From assembly GCA_947306475.1 (NCBI GenBank), contig CAMZGS010000003.1:221299-285298 (forward strand): DNA of 64,000 nucleotides, read 5' to 3'. The DNA is from an uncultured Comamonas sp. (lineage in GTDB: Bacteria; Pseudomonadota; Gammaproteobacteria; Burkholderiales; Burkholderiaceae_C). The notes below the pieces were generated by a model. That model was not told where the DNA came from and ran no database searches. It worked only from the letters and a program-made list of their open reading frames with translations. How positions within the stretch are numbered: the stretch's first letter is position 1; each line of letters starts with the position of its first letter. This document shows positions 25,591 through 35,490 of this stretch, piece after piece. Both the position numbers and the translations under genes were made by a program.

Positions 25591-27630
25591 TTACTTGGCG
25601 CCCAGCACCTGGCGCACGGTGTCTGCCACATTGGCGGCGGTGAAACCGAAGTGCTCAAACAGGACCGGGGCGGGGGCCGATTCACCAAAGCGGTCGATAC
25701 CGACCACGGCGGCCACGCCGTACTTCCACCAGCCGTCGCTGCTGCCCATTTCCACGGCGATGCGCGGCAGGCCCTTGGGCAGCACGCTGCTCTTGTAGTC
25801 GGCATCCTGGCGGTCGAACACGCTGGTGCTGGGCATGGAGACCACGCGTACGGCGATCTTCTCGGCGGCCAGCAGCTTTTGCGCTTCCAGCGCCAGCTGC
25901 ACTTCCGAGCCGGTGGCGATGATCACGGCCTTGGCCTTGCCCTTGAGGCCCACGTCCTTGGGCTCGGCGAGCACATAGCCGCCATTGGCGATCTGGTCCA
26001 GCGCCTCTTCGCTCTTGGGCGCATAAGGCAGGTTCTGGCGCGACAGCAGCAGGGCGCTGGGGCGCTTGGCCTGCGCCAGTGCCACGGACCAGGCCACGGC
26101 GGTTTCGGTGGTGTCGGCAGGGCGCCAGACATCCAGGTTGGGGATGAGGCGCAGGCTGGCAGCGTGTTCGATGGGCTGGTGCGTCGGGCCGTCTTCGCCC
26201 AGGCCGATGGAGTCGTGCGTGAGCACATGCACCACGCGCTGCTGCATCAGGGCGGCCATGCGGATGGCGTTGCGGCTGTAGTCGCTGAACGTCATGAAGG
26301 TGCCGCCATAGGGGATGTAGCCGCCGTGCAGCGCCACGCCGTTCATGATGGCGGCCATGCCGAACTCGCGCACGCCGTAGTTGATGTGGCGGCCGATCTT
26401 GCCGTCTTCGGTCTTGACCACGTTGCCCTTGTCATCCACGCGGAAAGCGGGGGTGGACTTGGTATTGGTCAGGTTGGAGCCGGTCAGGTCGGCCGAGCCG
26501 CCCAGCAGCTCAGGCAGTGCGGCGGTGAAGCCTTCCAGTGCCAGCTGGCTGGCCTTGCGGCTGGCCACGGTGGCTGCGTCGTCGTGTGCCTGTGAGGCGA
26601 TGCGTGCAGCCGTCTCGGCAAAGTCGGCGGGCAGCTCGCCGGCCATGCGGCGCTGGAATTCGGCGGCCAGCTCGGGGAAGGCCTTGGCGTAGGCGGCAAA
26701 GCGCTTGTTCCAGGCGGCTTCGGCCTTCTTGCCGGCGGCCTTGGCATCCCAGTCGGCATAGACCTTTTCGGGGATCTCGAAGGGGCCGTGCTCCCAACCC
26801 AGGGCCTTGCGGGTCAGGGCGATTTCCTCGGCGCCCAGCGGCTCGCCGTGGGCCTTGGCGGTACCGGCACGGTTGGGCGAGCCAAAGCCGATGCTGGTCT
26901 TGCAGCAGATCAGCGTGGGCTTGCTCAGGCTCTTCTTGGCCAGCGTCAGGGCGGCGCTGACGGCTTCGGCGTCGTGGCCGTCCACGGCGCGGATGACGTT
27001 CCAGCCGTAGGCTTCAAAGCGCGCGGGGGTGTCGTCGCCAAACCAGGGGGTGACCTGGCCGTCGATGGAGATGCCGTTGTCGTCCCACAGGGCGATCAGC
27101 TTGTTCAGCTTCCAGGCACCCGCCAGGGCGCAGGCTTCGTGCGAGATGCCTTCCATCAGGCAGCCATCGCCCAGGAAGACGTAGGTGTGGTGATCGACGA
27201 TGGTGTGGCCATCGCGGTTGAATTCAGCGGCCAGCAGCTTTTCGGCCAGCGCCATGCCCACGGCGTTGGTGATGCCCTGACCCAGCGGGCCGGTGGTGGT
27301 TTCCACGCCGGGGGTGATGCCCACTTCGGGGTGGCCGGCAGTCTTGCTGTGCAGCTGGCGGAAGTTTTTCAGCTCGCTGATGGGCAGGTCGTAGCCCGTC
27401 AGGTGCAGCAGGGCATAGATCAGCATGGAGCCGTGGCCGTTGGAGAGCACGAAGCGGTCACGGTTGGCCCATTGCGGGTTGGCCGGGTTGTGTTGCAGAT
27501 GCTGACCCCACAACGCTACGGCCATGTCGGCCATGCCCATGGGGGCGCCGGGGTGGCCGGACTTGGCTTGTTGAACAGCGTCCATAGCCAGGGCGCGGAT
27601 TGCGTTGGCCATCATCTGGGTGTTTGCCAT
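25591..27630 (-). CDS. tkt: Transketolase
   Basis: 679 residues. Thiamine-diphosphate binding shows as [17 protein letters not shown] near residue 25, HYNPANPQW-like [10 protein letters not shown], and [18 protein letters not shown] near 155. The pyrimidine domain carries [18 protein letters not shown] near 470, a classical transketolase motif. It moves two-carbon units in the pentose phosphate pathway. It heads a minus-strand pair with gap and is divergent from a nucleotidyltransferase gene. Confidence 0.96.
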   Translation of the reverse strand: MANTQMMANAIRALAMDAVQQAKSGHPGAPMGMADMAVALWGQHLQHNPANPQWANRDRFVLSNGHGSMLIYALLHLTGYDLPISELKNFRQLHSKTAGHPEVGITPGVETTTGPLGQGITNAVGMALAEKLLAAEFNRDGHTIVDHHTYVFLGDGCLMEGISHEACALAGAWKLNKLIALWDDNGISIDGQVTPWFGDDTPARFEAYGWNVIRAVDGHDAEAVSAALTLAKKSLSKPTLICCKTSIGFGSPNRAGTAKAHGEPLGAEEIALTRKALGWEHGPFEIPEKVYADWDAKAAGKKAEAAWNKRFAAYAKAFPELAAEFQRRMAGELPADFAETAARIASQAHDDAATVASRKASQLALEGFTAALPELLGGSADLTGSNLTNTKSTPAFRVDDKGNVVKTEDGKIGRHINYGVREFGMAAIMNGVALHGGYIPYGGTFMTFSDYSRNAIRMAALMQQRVVHVLTHDSIGLGEDGPTHQPIEHAASLRLIPNLDVWRPADTTETAVAWSVALAQAKRPSALLLSRQNLPYAPKSEEALDQIANGGYVLAEPKDVGLKGKAKAVIIATGSEVQLALEAQKLLAAEKIAVRVVSMPSTSVFDRQDADYKSSVLPKGLPRIAVEMGSSDGWWKYGVAAVVGIDRFGESAPAPVLFEHFGFTAANVADTVRQVLGAK

Positions 27631-27798
27631 GGGAGAAAAGCTCCGATTGGATGGGAAAGAAAACCCCGGATTTTAACGGGCCCTCATGTCAGGGTTTCCA
27701 GGCGGTTACATAGTCGGGCGGCGCGCAGGTACTACAGTCGCAGCCCGACGACGGTTCCAGCGCCCCGCTGCTTTTTGTGCCTTTGGCGATTTTTTTCG

Positions 27799-28566
27799 AT
27801 GACTGCTGCTTCCTCTGCCACCCAGCCCGCGCCCTGCGCGCCTGCTGCCATGCTGCTTGCCGCCGGGCGCGGCGAGCGCATGCGTCCGCTGACCGACCAC
27901 ACCCCCAAGCCGCTGCTCACGGTGGGGGGGCGCACCCTGCTGGACTGGCACCTGGCGGCCCTGCTGCGCGATGGCGTGACGCAGGCTGTGGTCAACACCG
28001 CCTGGCTGGGCGAGCAGATCCCCGCGCACCTGGAGGGTGCCTGGGCGGGCAGCGCCCTGCAACTGCGCTATTCGCATGAACGGCAGGACTTTGGTCACGC
28101 GCTGGAGACTGCCGGCGGCATTGCCCGCGCCCTGCCGCAGTTGCCGCCCGTGTTCTGGCTGGTGGCTGGCGATGCGTTTGCGCCGGATTTTGTCTTTGAT
28201 GCCGCCGTCCATGCCACCTTTGCTGCCAGCGACGATCTGGCCCACCTGTGGCTGGTGCCCAATCCCGAGCACCATCCGCAGGGCGACTTTGGGCTGGAGC
28301 AAGGCCGTGCGCTGAATCTGCCGACCGAGCACCCCGGCCCGCGCTACACCTACAGCACCATCGCCCTGCTCAAGGCCGAGCTGTTTGGCCTGCCCTGGTG
28401 CCCGATTCCCGCGGGCAACCCGCAGGGCGAGGCCGCACCGCTGGCGCCGCTGCTGCGCCGCGCCATGGATGCCGGCCGCGTCGGCGCCAGCCTGTACACC
28501 GGCCGCTGGATCGACGTGGGCACGCCCGAACGCCTGGCAGCTGCGCAGACAACTATCGAAAAATGA
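27799..28566 (+). CDS. Sugar nucleotidyltransferase, MurU-like
   Basis: 255 residues from the ATG at 27799. MLLAAGRGERMRPLTDHTPK (18-37) is the nucleotide-binding signature; ETAGGIARALP and WLVAGDAF follow, and the end reads GRWIDVGTPERLAAAQ. This matches N-acetylmuramate-1-phosphate uridylyltransferase (MurU) of the peptidoglycan-recycling bypass. MurU genes often follow the kinase amgK, which is not present here, so the substrate remains inferred. The 3' end overlaps a family repeat. Confidence 0.82.
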   Translation: MTAASSATQPAPCAPAAMLLAAGRGERMRPLTDHTPKPLLTVGGRTLLDWHLAALLRDGVTQAVVNTAWLGEQIPAHLEGAWAGSALQLRYSHERQDFGHALETAGGIARALPQLPPVFWLVAGDAFAPDFVFDAAVHATFAASDDLAHLWLVPNPEHHPQGDFGLEQGRALNLPTEHPGPRYTYSTIALLKAELFGLPWCPIPAGNPQGEAAPLAPLLRRAMDAGRVGASLYTGRWIDVGTPERLAAAQTTIEK

Positions 28567-28650
28567 GCTGCATCCGCTTATGTACAAAGCATTTCAAATG
28601 TAAAACCAATTGAAATGACGTGATTCAATAGGATGCAGCTATCAAAATCA
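28564..28650. repeat. Intergenic inverted repeat, family copy 6
   Basis: TGAGCTGCATCC (28564-28575) faces GGATGCAGCTAT (28631-28642), with an inner arm pair CATTTCAA...TTGAAATG (28590-28618). It sits between the MurU-like gene and pyrF and contains the stop codon region of the former. Confidence 0.7.
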
Positions 28651-28683
28651 TTGCAACAACCCCTTCTCTCTACAATCCCCGCC

Positions 28684-29508
28684 ATGAATTTTCTTGACAT
28701 GCTGCGCGCTGCCATCGAGCGCAACCACTCCCTGCTGTGCGTGGGCCTGGACCCCGAGCCGGAAAAACTGCCCACCCACTGGCGCGGCGATGCCAGCAAG
28801 CTGCTGGACTTTTGCGTCGCCATCGTCGATGCCACTGCCGATCTGGTCTGCGCCTTCAAGCCGCAGATTGCCTACTTTGCCGCTCACGGCGCTGAGGCCC
28901 AGCTCGAAAAACTGATGGCCCACATCCGCGCCGTGGCCCCCCAGGTGCCGGTGATTCTGGATGCCAAGCGCGGCGACATCGGCTCCACCGCCGAGCAGTA
29001 CGCCAAGGAGGCCTTTGTGCGCTACGGCGCCGATGCCGTGACGCTCTCGCCCTTCATGGGCTTTGACTCCATCACGCCGTATCTGAAATATGAGGGCAAG
29101 GGCGCCTTCCTGCTGTGCCGCACCTCCAACCCCGGCGGCGACGATCTGCAGGCACAGACCCTGGCCGACGTGGAAGGCCAGCCGCGCGTGTTCGAACACA
29201 TTGCCCGTTTGGCCCAGGGCCCGTGGAACACCAATGGCCAGCTGGGCCTGGTGGTGGGCGCCACCCGCCCGCACGAAATCGAACGCGTGCGCGCCGTGGC
29301 GCCCACGCTGCCGCTGCTGATTCCCGGCGTGGGGGCGCAGGGTGGCGATGCCGTGGCCACCGTGCGCGCCGCCCAGGGCGGGCCGATGGTGATCAACTCC
29401 TCGCGCGCCATTTTGTATGCCGGCTCCGGCGCCGACTTTGCCAGCGCTGCGCGCGCTGCCGCCATGGCCACGCGCACCCTGCTCAACGACGCCGCCTTGC
29501 GCAGATAG
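28684..29508 (+). CDS. pyrF: Orotidine 5'-phosphate decarboxylase, type 2
   Basis: 274 residues from the ATG at 28684, longer than E. coli PyrF and typical of the type 2 family. [18 protein letters not shown] carries the catalytic Lys95 and Asp pair. It converts OMP to UMP in pyrimidine synthesis. Monocistronic with a terminator after it. Confidence 0.95.
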   Translation: MNFLDMLRAAIERNHSLLCVGLDPEPEKLPTHWRGDASKLLDFCVAIVDATADLVCAFKPQIAYFAAHGAEAQLEKLMAHIRAVAPQVPVILDAKRGDIGSTAEQYAKEAFVRYGADAVTLSPFMGFDSITPYLKYEGKGAFLLCRTSNPGGDDLQAQTLADVEGQPRVFEHIARLAQGPWNTNGQLGLVVGATRPHEIERVRAVAPTLPLLIPGVGAQGGDAVATVRAAQGGPMVINSSRAILYAGSGADFASAARAAAMATRTLLNDAALRR

Positions 29509-29548
29509 ACAGGCACAACAAGGCCTTAGCAGGGTTTTTCCTAGGCAG

Positions 29549-29587
29549 AAAAGTCCATTCAGCGGCCCAAGCTGGATGGACTTTTTC
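29549..29587 (+). terminator. Terminator after pyrF
   Basis: AAAAGTCCATTCAGC (29549-29563) pairs with GCTGGATGGACTTTT (29571-29585), 14 of 15 matched, followed by TTC. It insulates pyrF from fadD. Confidence 0.8.
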
Positions 29588-29643
29588 ATGGGCCTTGGTT
29601 AAAAATAGAACTGTCGTTCGTTTTTGTAACTGGAGTACACAGC

Positions 29644-31323
29644 ATGCAGGATCGCCCCTGGCTGGCCGCCTATCCCTCGGGGGTGGCTGCAGATATTGAC
29701 CCCGGTCGCTACCAGTCGCTGGTGGACCTGATGGATCAGGCCTTCGAGACCTACGCCCAGCGCAACGCCTACAGCTTCATGGGCAAGGAGTGGACGTTTG
29801 CCCAGGTCGATGCCTACAGCCGCGCACTGGCGGCGTACTTCCAGTCCCTGGGCCTGCAGCGCGGCGACCGCGTGGCGCTGATGATGCCCAATATCCCCCA
29901 GTATCCGGTGGCGGTGGCGGCGGTGCTGCGTGCCGGGCTGGTGGTGGTCAACGTCAACCCGCTCTACACCGCGCGCGAGCTGGAACACCAGCTCAAGGAC
30001 TCCGGCGCCAAGGCCATCGTCATCATCGAGAACTTTGCCCACACCCTGCAGCAGTGCATCGCCAACACCGAGGTGCAGCACATCGTGCTGTGCTCCATGG
30101 GCGACACCCTGGGCTGGTTCAAGGGCAGGCTGGTCAACCATGTGGTGCGCCACGTCAAGAAGCTGGTGCCGCCCTTCAACCTGCCGCAGGCCGTGCCTTA
30201 CCCGGAGGCCATGGAACGGGGCCAGTCGCTGACCCTGCAGCGCCCCAGCATCGGGCCGCAGGACATTGCCATCCTGCAGTACACCGGCGGCACCACGGGG
30301 GTGGCCAAGGGCGCCGTCCTGTTGCACCGCAACCTGATTGCCAACGTGCTGCAGGCCGAAGCCTGGTACGGCCCGGTGCTGGATTCGGTGCGTGCCTCGG
30401 GCGAGCAGATCACCAGCGTGTGCGCGCTGCCGCTGTACCACATCTTCGCCTTCACGGTGAACATGATGCTGTCCATGCACACCGGCGGCAGAAACATCCT
30501 GATCCCCAATCCGCGTGACTTGAAGGCCACGCTCAAGGAACTGTCCCGGCAGCGCTTCCACACCTTCCCGGCGGTGAACACCCTGTTCAACGGGCTGGCA
30601 CACCATCCCGACTTCGGCACCGTGGACTGGAGCCACCTGAAAGTGTCCGTGGGCGGTGGCATGGCCGTGCAAAGCGCCGTGGCCAAGCTGTGGCTGGAGA
30701 AAACCGGCTGCCCGATCTGCGAGGGCTATGGCCTGTCGGAGACCAGCCCCATCGTCTCGTGCAATCCCGTCACCGCCACCGAGTTCACCGCCACCATCGG
30801 CGTGCCCCTGCCCAGCACCTACGTCAAGCTGGTCGATGACGACGGCTTCGAAGTCTCGGGCCAGTCGGGCGAGATCGCCGTCAAGGGCCCGCAGGTCATG
30901 GCCGGCTACTGGCAGCGCCCGGAAGAGACGGCACGCGCCATGACGCCCGAGGGGTATTTCCGCACCGGCGACATCGGCATCATGGACGAGCGCGGCTACA
31001 TCACCATCGTGGATCGCAAGAAGGACATGGTGCTGGTCAGCGGCTTCAATGTTTATCCGAACGAGGTCGAAGACGTCATCGCCCAGATGCCCGGCGTGCT
31101 CGAATGTGCCGTGGTCGGTGTGCCTGACGAGAAGACCGGCGAAGCAGTCAAGCTCGTGGTCGTGGTCAACGACCCCCAGGTCACCGAGCAGGCCATCCGC
31201 GATTTCTGCAAGGGCAAGCTGACCAACTACAAGCACCCCAGGATCATCGAGTTCCGCGACGAACTGCCCAAGACCCCCGTGGGCAAGGTGCTGCGCCGCG
31301 AGCTGCGCAAAAGTCAGAACTGA
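29644..31323 (+). CDS. fadD: Long-chain fatty acid-CoA ligase
   Basis: 559 residues. The AMP-binding P-loop is QYTGGTTGVAKGAVLLHRN near 215; the FACS signature region RTGDIGIMDERGYITIVDRK-type sequence is near 440, and the C-terminal lysine motif PKTPVGKVLRREL closes the protein. It activates long-chain fatty acids at the inner face of the membrane for beta-oxidation. The ATG at 29644 directly follows an AT-rich tract with no strong SD. It ends 22 bases before a convergent prenyltransferase gene. Confidence 0.93.
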   Translation: MQDRPWLAAYPSGVAADIDPGRYQSLVDLMDQAFETYAQRNAYSFMGKEWTFAQVDAYSRALAAYFQSLGLQRGDRVALMMPNIPQYPVAVAAVLRAGLVVVNVNPLYTARELEHQLKDSGAKAIVIIENFAHTLQQCIANTEVQHIVLCSMGDTLGWFKGRLVNHVVRHVKKLVPPFNLPQAVPYPEAMERGQSLTLQRPSIGPQDIAILQYTGGTTGVAKGAVLLHRNLIANVLQAEAWYGPVLDSVRASGEQITSVCALPLYHIFAFTVNMMLSMHTGGRNILIPNPRDLKATLKELSRQRFHTFPAVNTLFNGLAHHPDFGTVDWSHLKVSVGGGMAVQSAVAKLWLEKTGCPICEGYGLSETSPIVSCNPVTATEFTATIGVPLPSTYVKLVDDDGFEVSGQSGEIAVKGPQVMAGYWQRPEETARAMTPEGYFRTGDIGIMDERGYITIVDRKKDMVLVSGFNVYPNEVEDVIAQMPGVLECAVVGVPDEKTGEAVKLVVVVNDPQVTEQAIRDFCKGKLTNYKHPRIIEFRDELPKTPVGKVLRRELRKSQN

Positions 31324-31345
31324 CCGTTCGGACGGCGGGCCATGG

Positions 31346-32302
31346 TCAGCCCCAGACCAGGCCCGCAGCCAGCGCCACGGCATGCCCGATGGCGCTGGCA
31401 ATCGTCAGCACGATGGCCGGGCGCAGGTGCTGCGGTTGCCGGGCGCGGCGCAGCAGCAGCCCGGCAGCGCCCAGGGCCAGCGGCAGGGTGGCCAGGCCCC
31501 ACAGGGCCCCGGTCGGTGCCAGTTGCCAGTGCACACTCAGCGCCAGCCAGGCATGGGCCAGCAGGGCGACACCCAGATAGAGCCAGGCTGCGCGCTGCAC
31601 GCCCAGGCGCACCACCAGGGTGCGCTTGCCCACGCTGGCATCGGCGGGCGCATCCGGCACGCCATTGATCAGCAGCAGATTCACCACCAGCAGGCCAAAA
31701 CCCACGCTGGCCCAGGCCGGTTCCGCCAGCCACTGGCCGCGCTGCACATAGTAGGTGCCCAGCACTACCAGCCACCAGGCAATGCCCACGGCCAGCTCGC
31801 CCAGGCCGCGCGCCATCAGCGCCAGAGGTGGGGCCGAGTAGCCCCAGGCCAGCAGCAGCCCGATCAGGCCAATGAGCAGCAGACCGCTGCCACTGAACCA
31901 GGCCAGCCCGATGCCGGTGGGCACCAGCAGCCACAGCAGCACGGCGGCCCAGCGGCCGGTGGCGCGCTCGCTCACCAGACCCTGCTGGATCAGGCGCGAG
32001 CCGCCCGAGAATGGAAACAACCCCTGCCGGTTGGCCGCATCGGCACCGTTGCGCGCATCGTGGTAGTCGTTGAGCACATTGGCCCCGGCGTGGGCCATCA
32101 CGGCCAGCACCAGCGTGACCGTGGCCGAGACGGCGTGCAGCGCGCCGCCCAGCGCATGGGCCCAGGCCAGGCCCAGCAGGCAGGCGGCGACGGTGAGCAG
32201 CAAAAAGCCCGGGCGCGTCATGCGCACCAGCATGCGCCAGTCCGGGCGCGCGGCAGCGGTGGTGGTGGATGGATGGTCGGGGCGGGATGTGTGTGCGGGC
32301 AT
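31346..32302 (-). CDS. UbiA-family prenyltransferase, MenA-like
   Basis: 318 residues with about nine membrane segments. The first Asp-rich motif is NDYHDARNGAD near residue 77, binding prenyl diphosphate and Mg2+; the second is DAPADASVGKRTLVVRLG near 215. The family attaches a prenyl chain to an aromatic acceptor. The sequence resembles MenA-like members more than UbiA (4-hydroxybenzoate), though no men genes lie nearby, so the acceptor is unknown. Divergent from mtnN, 101 bases apart. Confidence 0.8.
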   Translation of the reverse strand: MPAHTSRPDHPSTTTAAARPDWRMLVRMTRPGFLLLTVAACLLGLAWAHALGGALHAVSATVTLVLAVMAHAGANVLNDYHDARNGADAANRQGLFPFSGGSRLIQQGLVSERATGRWAAVLLWLLVPTGIGLAWFSGSGLLLIGLIGLLLAWGYSAPPLALMARGLGELAVGIAWWLVVLGTYYVQRGQWLAEPAWASVGFGLLVVNLLLINGVPDAPADASVGKRTLVVRLGVQRAAWLYLGVALLAHAWLALSVHWQLAPTGALWGLATLPLALGAAGLLLRRARQPQHLRPAIVLTIASAIGHAVALAAGLVWG

Positions 32303-32403
32303 CAGGCAACTTTCTTTATGGGCCGCACCGGGGTGGCAGCGTGCGACTCGGGAGACAATCGCCGCGCCGCCCGGGGCGGCATGTCTTTCTGGAGAATTCT
32401 TGC

Positions 32404-33168
32404 ATGACCCTTGCCATCGTCAGCGCCCTGCCCGAGGAACAGCAGGGCCTGCAGCACCTGCTGCACCACGCCACCACCGAGCGCCACGCCGGGCGCGACT
32501 TCACGCGCGGACGCCTGCATGGGCAGGACGTGGTACTGGCCTTGAGCGGCATCGGCAAAGTGGCCGCTGCCACCACCACGGCGATACTGGTGGAGCGCTT
32601 TGCCATCCGGCGCCTGCTGTTTACCGGCGTGGCAGGAGGCCTTGCGCCGCAGGTGCAGGTGGGCGATGTGGTGGTGGCGCAGCAATTTGTGCAGCACGAC
32701 ATGGATGTGCGCCCGCTGTTTCCCCGCTGGCTGGTGCCCGGCTACGCGCAGCCGTGCTTCAGCAGCGATGCGCAGCTCACAGCAGCGCTGCAGCACGCTG
32801 CACAGCAGTGCGTGCAGGCGGCCCGGGGCTGGAACCTGCCGCTGCTTGGCGGCCATGCGCCGCAGCTGCACAGCGGCCTGATTGCCAGCGGCGACCAGTT
32901 CATCGTTGCGGCCAGCACTTCCAGGCGCATCCATAGCGAACTGTCCCAGGCCGGCTACCCCGTGCTGGCGGTGGAGATGGAGGGCGCTGCCATCGCCCAG
33001 GCCTGCGCCGACTATGGCCTGCCCTTTGCTGCCGTGCGCACCATCTCGGACCGTGCCGACGACAGCGCGCATGTGGACTTCCCCGCCTTTGTGCAGAGCG
33101 TGGCCAGCCGCTATGCGCTGCACATGGTGCAGGCGCTGGTGCGGACGCTGGGTGCGGAAAACTCCTGA
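32404..33168 (+). CDS. mtnN: 5'-methylthioadenosine/S-adenosylhomocysteine nucleosidase
   Basis: 254 residues, somewhat longer than E. coli MtnN (232). ALSGIGKVAAATTTAILVERF and FTGVAGGLAPQVQVGDVVVA are typical; VEMEGAAIAQACADYGLPF contains the substrate-binding Met-Glu pair and RTISDRADDSAHVDF carries the catalytic Asp. It cleaves MTA and SAH to adenine, recycling by-products of SAM use. The extra length is an insertion near residues 105-150. Confidence 0.93.
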   Translation: MTLAIVSALPEEQQGLQHLLHHATTERHAGRDFTRGRLHGQDVVLALSGIGKVAAATTTAILVERFAIRRLLFTGVAGGLAPQVQVGDVVVAQQFVQHDMDVRPLFPRWLVPGYAQPCFSSDAQLTAALQHAAQQCVQAARGWNLPLLGGHAPQLHSGLIASGDQFIVAASTSRRIHSELSQAGYPVLAVEMEGAAIAQACADYGLPFAAVRTISDRADDSAHVDFPAFVQSVASRYALHMVQALVRTLGAENS

Positions 33169-33171
33169 AAA

Positions 33172-33258
33172 CGTAGCTGCAAGCGCGCATGAAAAAAGGG
33201 TTTCAGATAGTTTTCCATCTGAAACCCTTTGTTTTTCGGCGCAAGCAGCTATCGATTA
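33172..33258. repeat. Intergenic inverted repeat, family copy 7, with strong inner stem
   Basis: GTAGCTGCAAGCGC (33173-33186) faces GCGCAAGCAGCTAT (33239-33252). Inside, AAAGGGTTTCAGAT (33195-33208) and ATCTGAAACCCTTT (33217-33230) form a perfect 14-bp stem followed by GTTTTT. It lies between convergent mtnN and corA and is likely a bidirectional terminator. Confidence 0.8.
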
Positions 33259-33263
33259 TGTGA

Positions 33264-34250
33264 TTACCGCAGCCAGCCGCGCTTGCGGAAGTAGAGCATG
33301 GGTCCGACGGCACTGGCGATCATGAGGACGATGGCGTACAGATAGCCGTATTTCCATTCCAGCTCGGGCATGGCGTGGAAGTTCATGCCATACACGCTGG
33401 CAATCAACGTCGGCGGCAGCAGCGCCACGCTGGCCACGGAGAAGATCTTGATGATCTTGTTCTGGTTGATGTTCAAGAAGCCCACCAGCGCGTCCATCAG
33501 GAAGTTGATTTTGTCGAACAGGAACTGGGTGTGGCTGTCCAGTGACTCGATGTCGCGCAGGATCTGGCGCGCGTCCTCGAATTGCTCGGCGTTGAGCATT
33601 TTGCTGCGCATCATGAAGCTGACGGCGCGGCGCGTATCCAGCATGTTGCGGCGCACGCGGCCGTTCAGGTTTTCCTGCCAGGCAATGTCGGCCAGCACTT
33701 CCTGCGCGTAGGCGTCGGTGACGCTGCCTTCGAGCACCTGGGCGCTGACCTTTTTCAGGTCGTCGTAGATGCCTTCCAGCGCGTCGGCGGAATATTCCAC
33801 ATCGGCATCGAACAGCGCCAGCAGCACGTCCTTGGCATCGTCGATCAGGCCGGGCACGCGCCGCGCGCGCATGCGCACCAGGCGAAACACGGGAATGTCC
33901 TCATCGCGGATGGAAAACAGCACGCCGCAGCTTTTGAGCTCGGTGTTGTGCTGGTTGAGGATGAAGGCCACGCGCACGCTGCGGCTTTCGTCATCGTCGT
34001 CGATGAGAAAGTCACTGCGGATGTGCTGCTCGCCGTTGTCCTCTTCGTAAAAACGGGCCGATTCCTCGATGTCCTCGCCCGTGGCGTCGTCGGGGATGGA
34101 CAGGCCGTAGTGCTGCTTGAGCCAGCGCTTTTCCTCGCGCGTGGGCGACTCCATGTCCACCCAGATGGGCTGCAGCGCTTCGAGGTCTTGCAGTTGATTG
34201 ATTTCGGCTTGCACCAGCCGTCCGTTGGACAGCATGAAGACGTTGAGCAT
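33264..34250 (-). CDS. corA: Magnesium/cobalt transporter CorA
   Basis: 328 residues. A large cytoplasmic domain is followed by two C-terminal membrane helices with the selectivity motif YGMNF (287-291) between them and the periplasmic loop HAMPELEWKYGY. Pentamers form a Mg2+ channel gated by intracellular Mg2+. The gene is alone; its 220-base upstream leader has two perfect stem-loops (34326-34368). The C-terminus FRKRGWLR is positively charged as is usual. Confidence 0.95.
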   Translation of the reverse strand: MLNVFMLSNGRLVQAEINQLQDLEALQPIWVDMESPTREEKRWLKQHYGLSIPDDATGEDIEESARFYEEDNGEQHIRSDFLIDDDDESRSVRVAFILNQHNTELKSCGVLFSIRDEDIPVFRLVRMRARRVPGLIDDAKDVLLALFDADVEYSADALEGIYDDLKKVSAQVLEGSVTDAYAQEVLADIAWQENLNGRVRRNMLDTRRAVSFMMRSKMLNAEQFEDARQILRDIESLDSHTQFLFDKINFLMDALVGFLNINQNKIIKIFSVASVALLPPTLIASVYGMNFHAMPELEWKYGYLYAIVLMIASAVGPMLYFRKRGWLR

Positions 34251-34325
34251 GGCTCACTCCCAAACGATTCTGGTTTGCGCGTGCGGCCGCCACTTGCGGT
34301 GGCTGGCGGCCAATGAAGAAGGGGT

Positions 34326-34368
34326 GTGCGCCCAGGCGGCGCACTGACAGGGGCGCTTCCCGCGCCCC
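34326..34368 (-). promoter_or_regulatory. Tandem stem-loops in the corA leader
   Basis: GTGCGCC/GGCGCAC (34326-34344) and GGGGCGC/GCGCCCC (34350-34368) are two perfect 7-bp stems with five-base loops, five bases apart, about 75-120 bases before the corA start. They may shape a 5' leader or end a transcript. No known Mg-riboswitch class was recognised. Confidence 0.45.
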
Positions 34369-34470
34369 CGCGATTACAGCCAGCAAGCCAGGGGGAGCGT
34401 GGGAAGCTACCAACTAGGGTAGGGGTCCACGAAACAATCTCCGTACTACGTACCTATGGAAAACCCGGCA

Positions 34471-35370
34471 TTATGCCCGTGGGCATGCCGGACGCAGCGC
34501 CTGGGCAAAAAAGTCCAGCACCACGCGCTGGCGTTGGCTGATCAGGCGGTTGCTGGGCAGCACGGCGTAGATGCCAAACGGCGGCGGGGTGAAGGCTTCC
34601 AGAATGGGTTGCAGCGTGCCGTTCTGCAGGTACTCATGCGCGATGAAGTCCGGCTGCATGGTGATGCCCAGGCCCTGCTGTGCGGCCAGAACCAGCGCGT
34701 CGCCATTGTTGGCCTGCAGCACATAGTTGGGCGCTACGGGGTGCGGCCGGCCATCGACCAGGAATTTCAGGGGGCGGTTGTAGCCCTTGCCGGTGTAGCC
34801 CAGGCAGGCGTGCTGCAACAGGTCGTTCGGGTGCTGCGGTGTGCCGTGGCGGGCCAGGTAGGCCGGGGCGGCCAGGGTGTAGAGCCGCCCGCTGCCCAGC
34901 TTGCGCGCGACGATGCCGGGGGCCAGCTCGGAGCTGACACGAATGGCGATGTCCATGCCCTCGTCGATCAGGTCGCTGATGTGGTCGCTGAAGTCCAGCG
35001 ACAGGGTGACGTGCGGATAGGCCTGGGCAAAACGTGCCAGCTGTGGTGCGATGCAGCGGATGCCAAAGCTCACCGGCACGCCCATGCGGATGTGGCCGCG
35101 CGGAGTCTGGCCGGCGGCCATGACTTCGGCCTCGGCCTCGTCCAGGGCCTGCAGGATGTTGCGGCAGCGCTCCAGATAGGCGGCGCCTGCGCTGGTCAGG
35201 GTCAGCTTGCGTGTGGTGCGCTCCATGAGCTTGACACCCAGGTGTTCTTCCAGCGCTGCCACGCGCCGGGTGATGACCGAGCGCGCCACTCCCAGCTGCG
35301 CAGCGGCGGCAGCAAAACTGCCCAGCTCGGCAACGCGCACGAATTGCTGCATGGCATCCAGACGGCTCAT
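34471..35370 (-). CDS. LysR-family transcriptional regulator
   Basis: 299 residues. The N-terminal winged helix-turn-helix (AAAAAQLGVARSVITRRVAALEEHLGVKLMERTT, in two stretches) is followed by a LysR substrate domain. The pattern EAEVMAAGQTPRGHIRMGVPVSFG is common in the subgroup that controls quinone/drug oxidoreductases. Divergent from cytochrome b561, with 120 bases between, so it probably regulates the b561-YceI genes. GACGATTGTCCTC and GATCAATCGTCCTC in that gap are related sequences and candidate binding sites. Confidence 0.9.
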   Translation of the reverse strand: MSRLDAMQQFVRVAELGSFAAAAAQLGVARSVITRRVAALEEHLGVKLMERTTRKLTLTSAGAAYLERCRNILQALDEAEAEVMAAGQTPRGHIRMGVPVSFGIRCIAPQLARFAQAYPHVTLSLDFSDHISDLIDEGMDIAIRVSSELAPGIVARKLGSGRLYTLAAPAYLARHGTPQHPNDLLQHACLGYTGKGYNRPLKFLVDGRPHPVAPNYVLQANNGDALVLAAQQGLGITMQPDFIAHEYLQNGTLQPILEAFTPPPFGIYAVLPSNRLISQRQRVVLDFFAQALRPACPRA

Positions 35371-35490
35371 TGTTGCTCCTTTGGCAATAAATTTTTGACG
35401 ATTGTCCTCTATTACTCAATCAACAAACTGCTTACAGTGCTGGTTTATCACTTATCCATTGATCAATCGTCCTCTTTCAGGCGTTTTGTT

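Noticed and set aside
29599..31401. 600-codon minus-strand frame opposite fadD
   Set aside because: Antisense shadow; fadD motifs on the plus strand are unambiguous.
34251..34470. ykkC- or M-box-type riboswitch before corA
   Set aside because: Two hairpins are present but the conserved cores of those classes are not.
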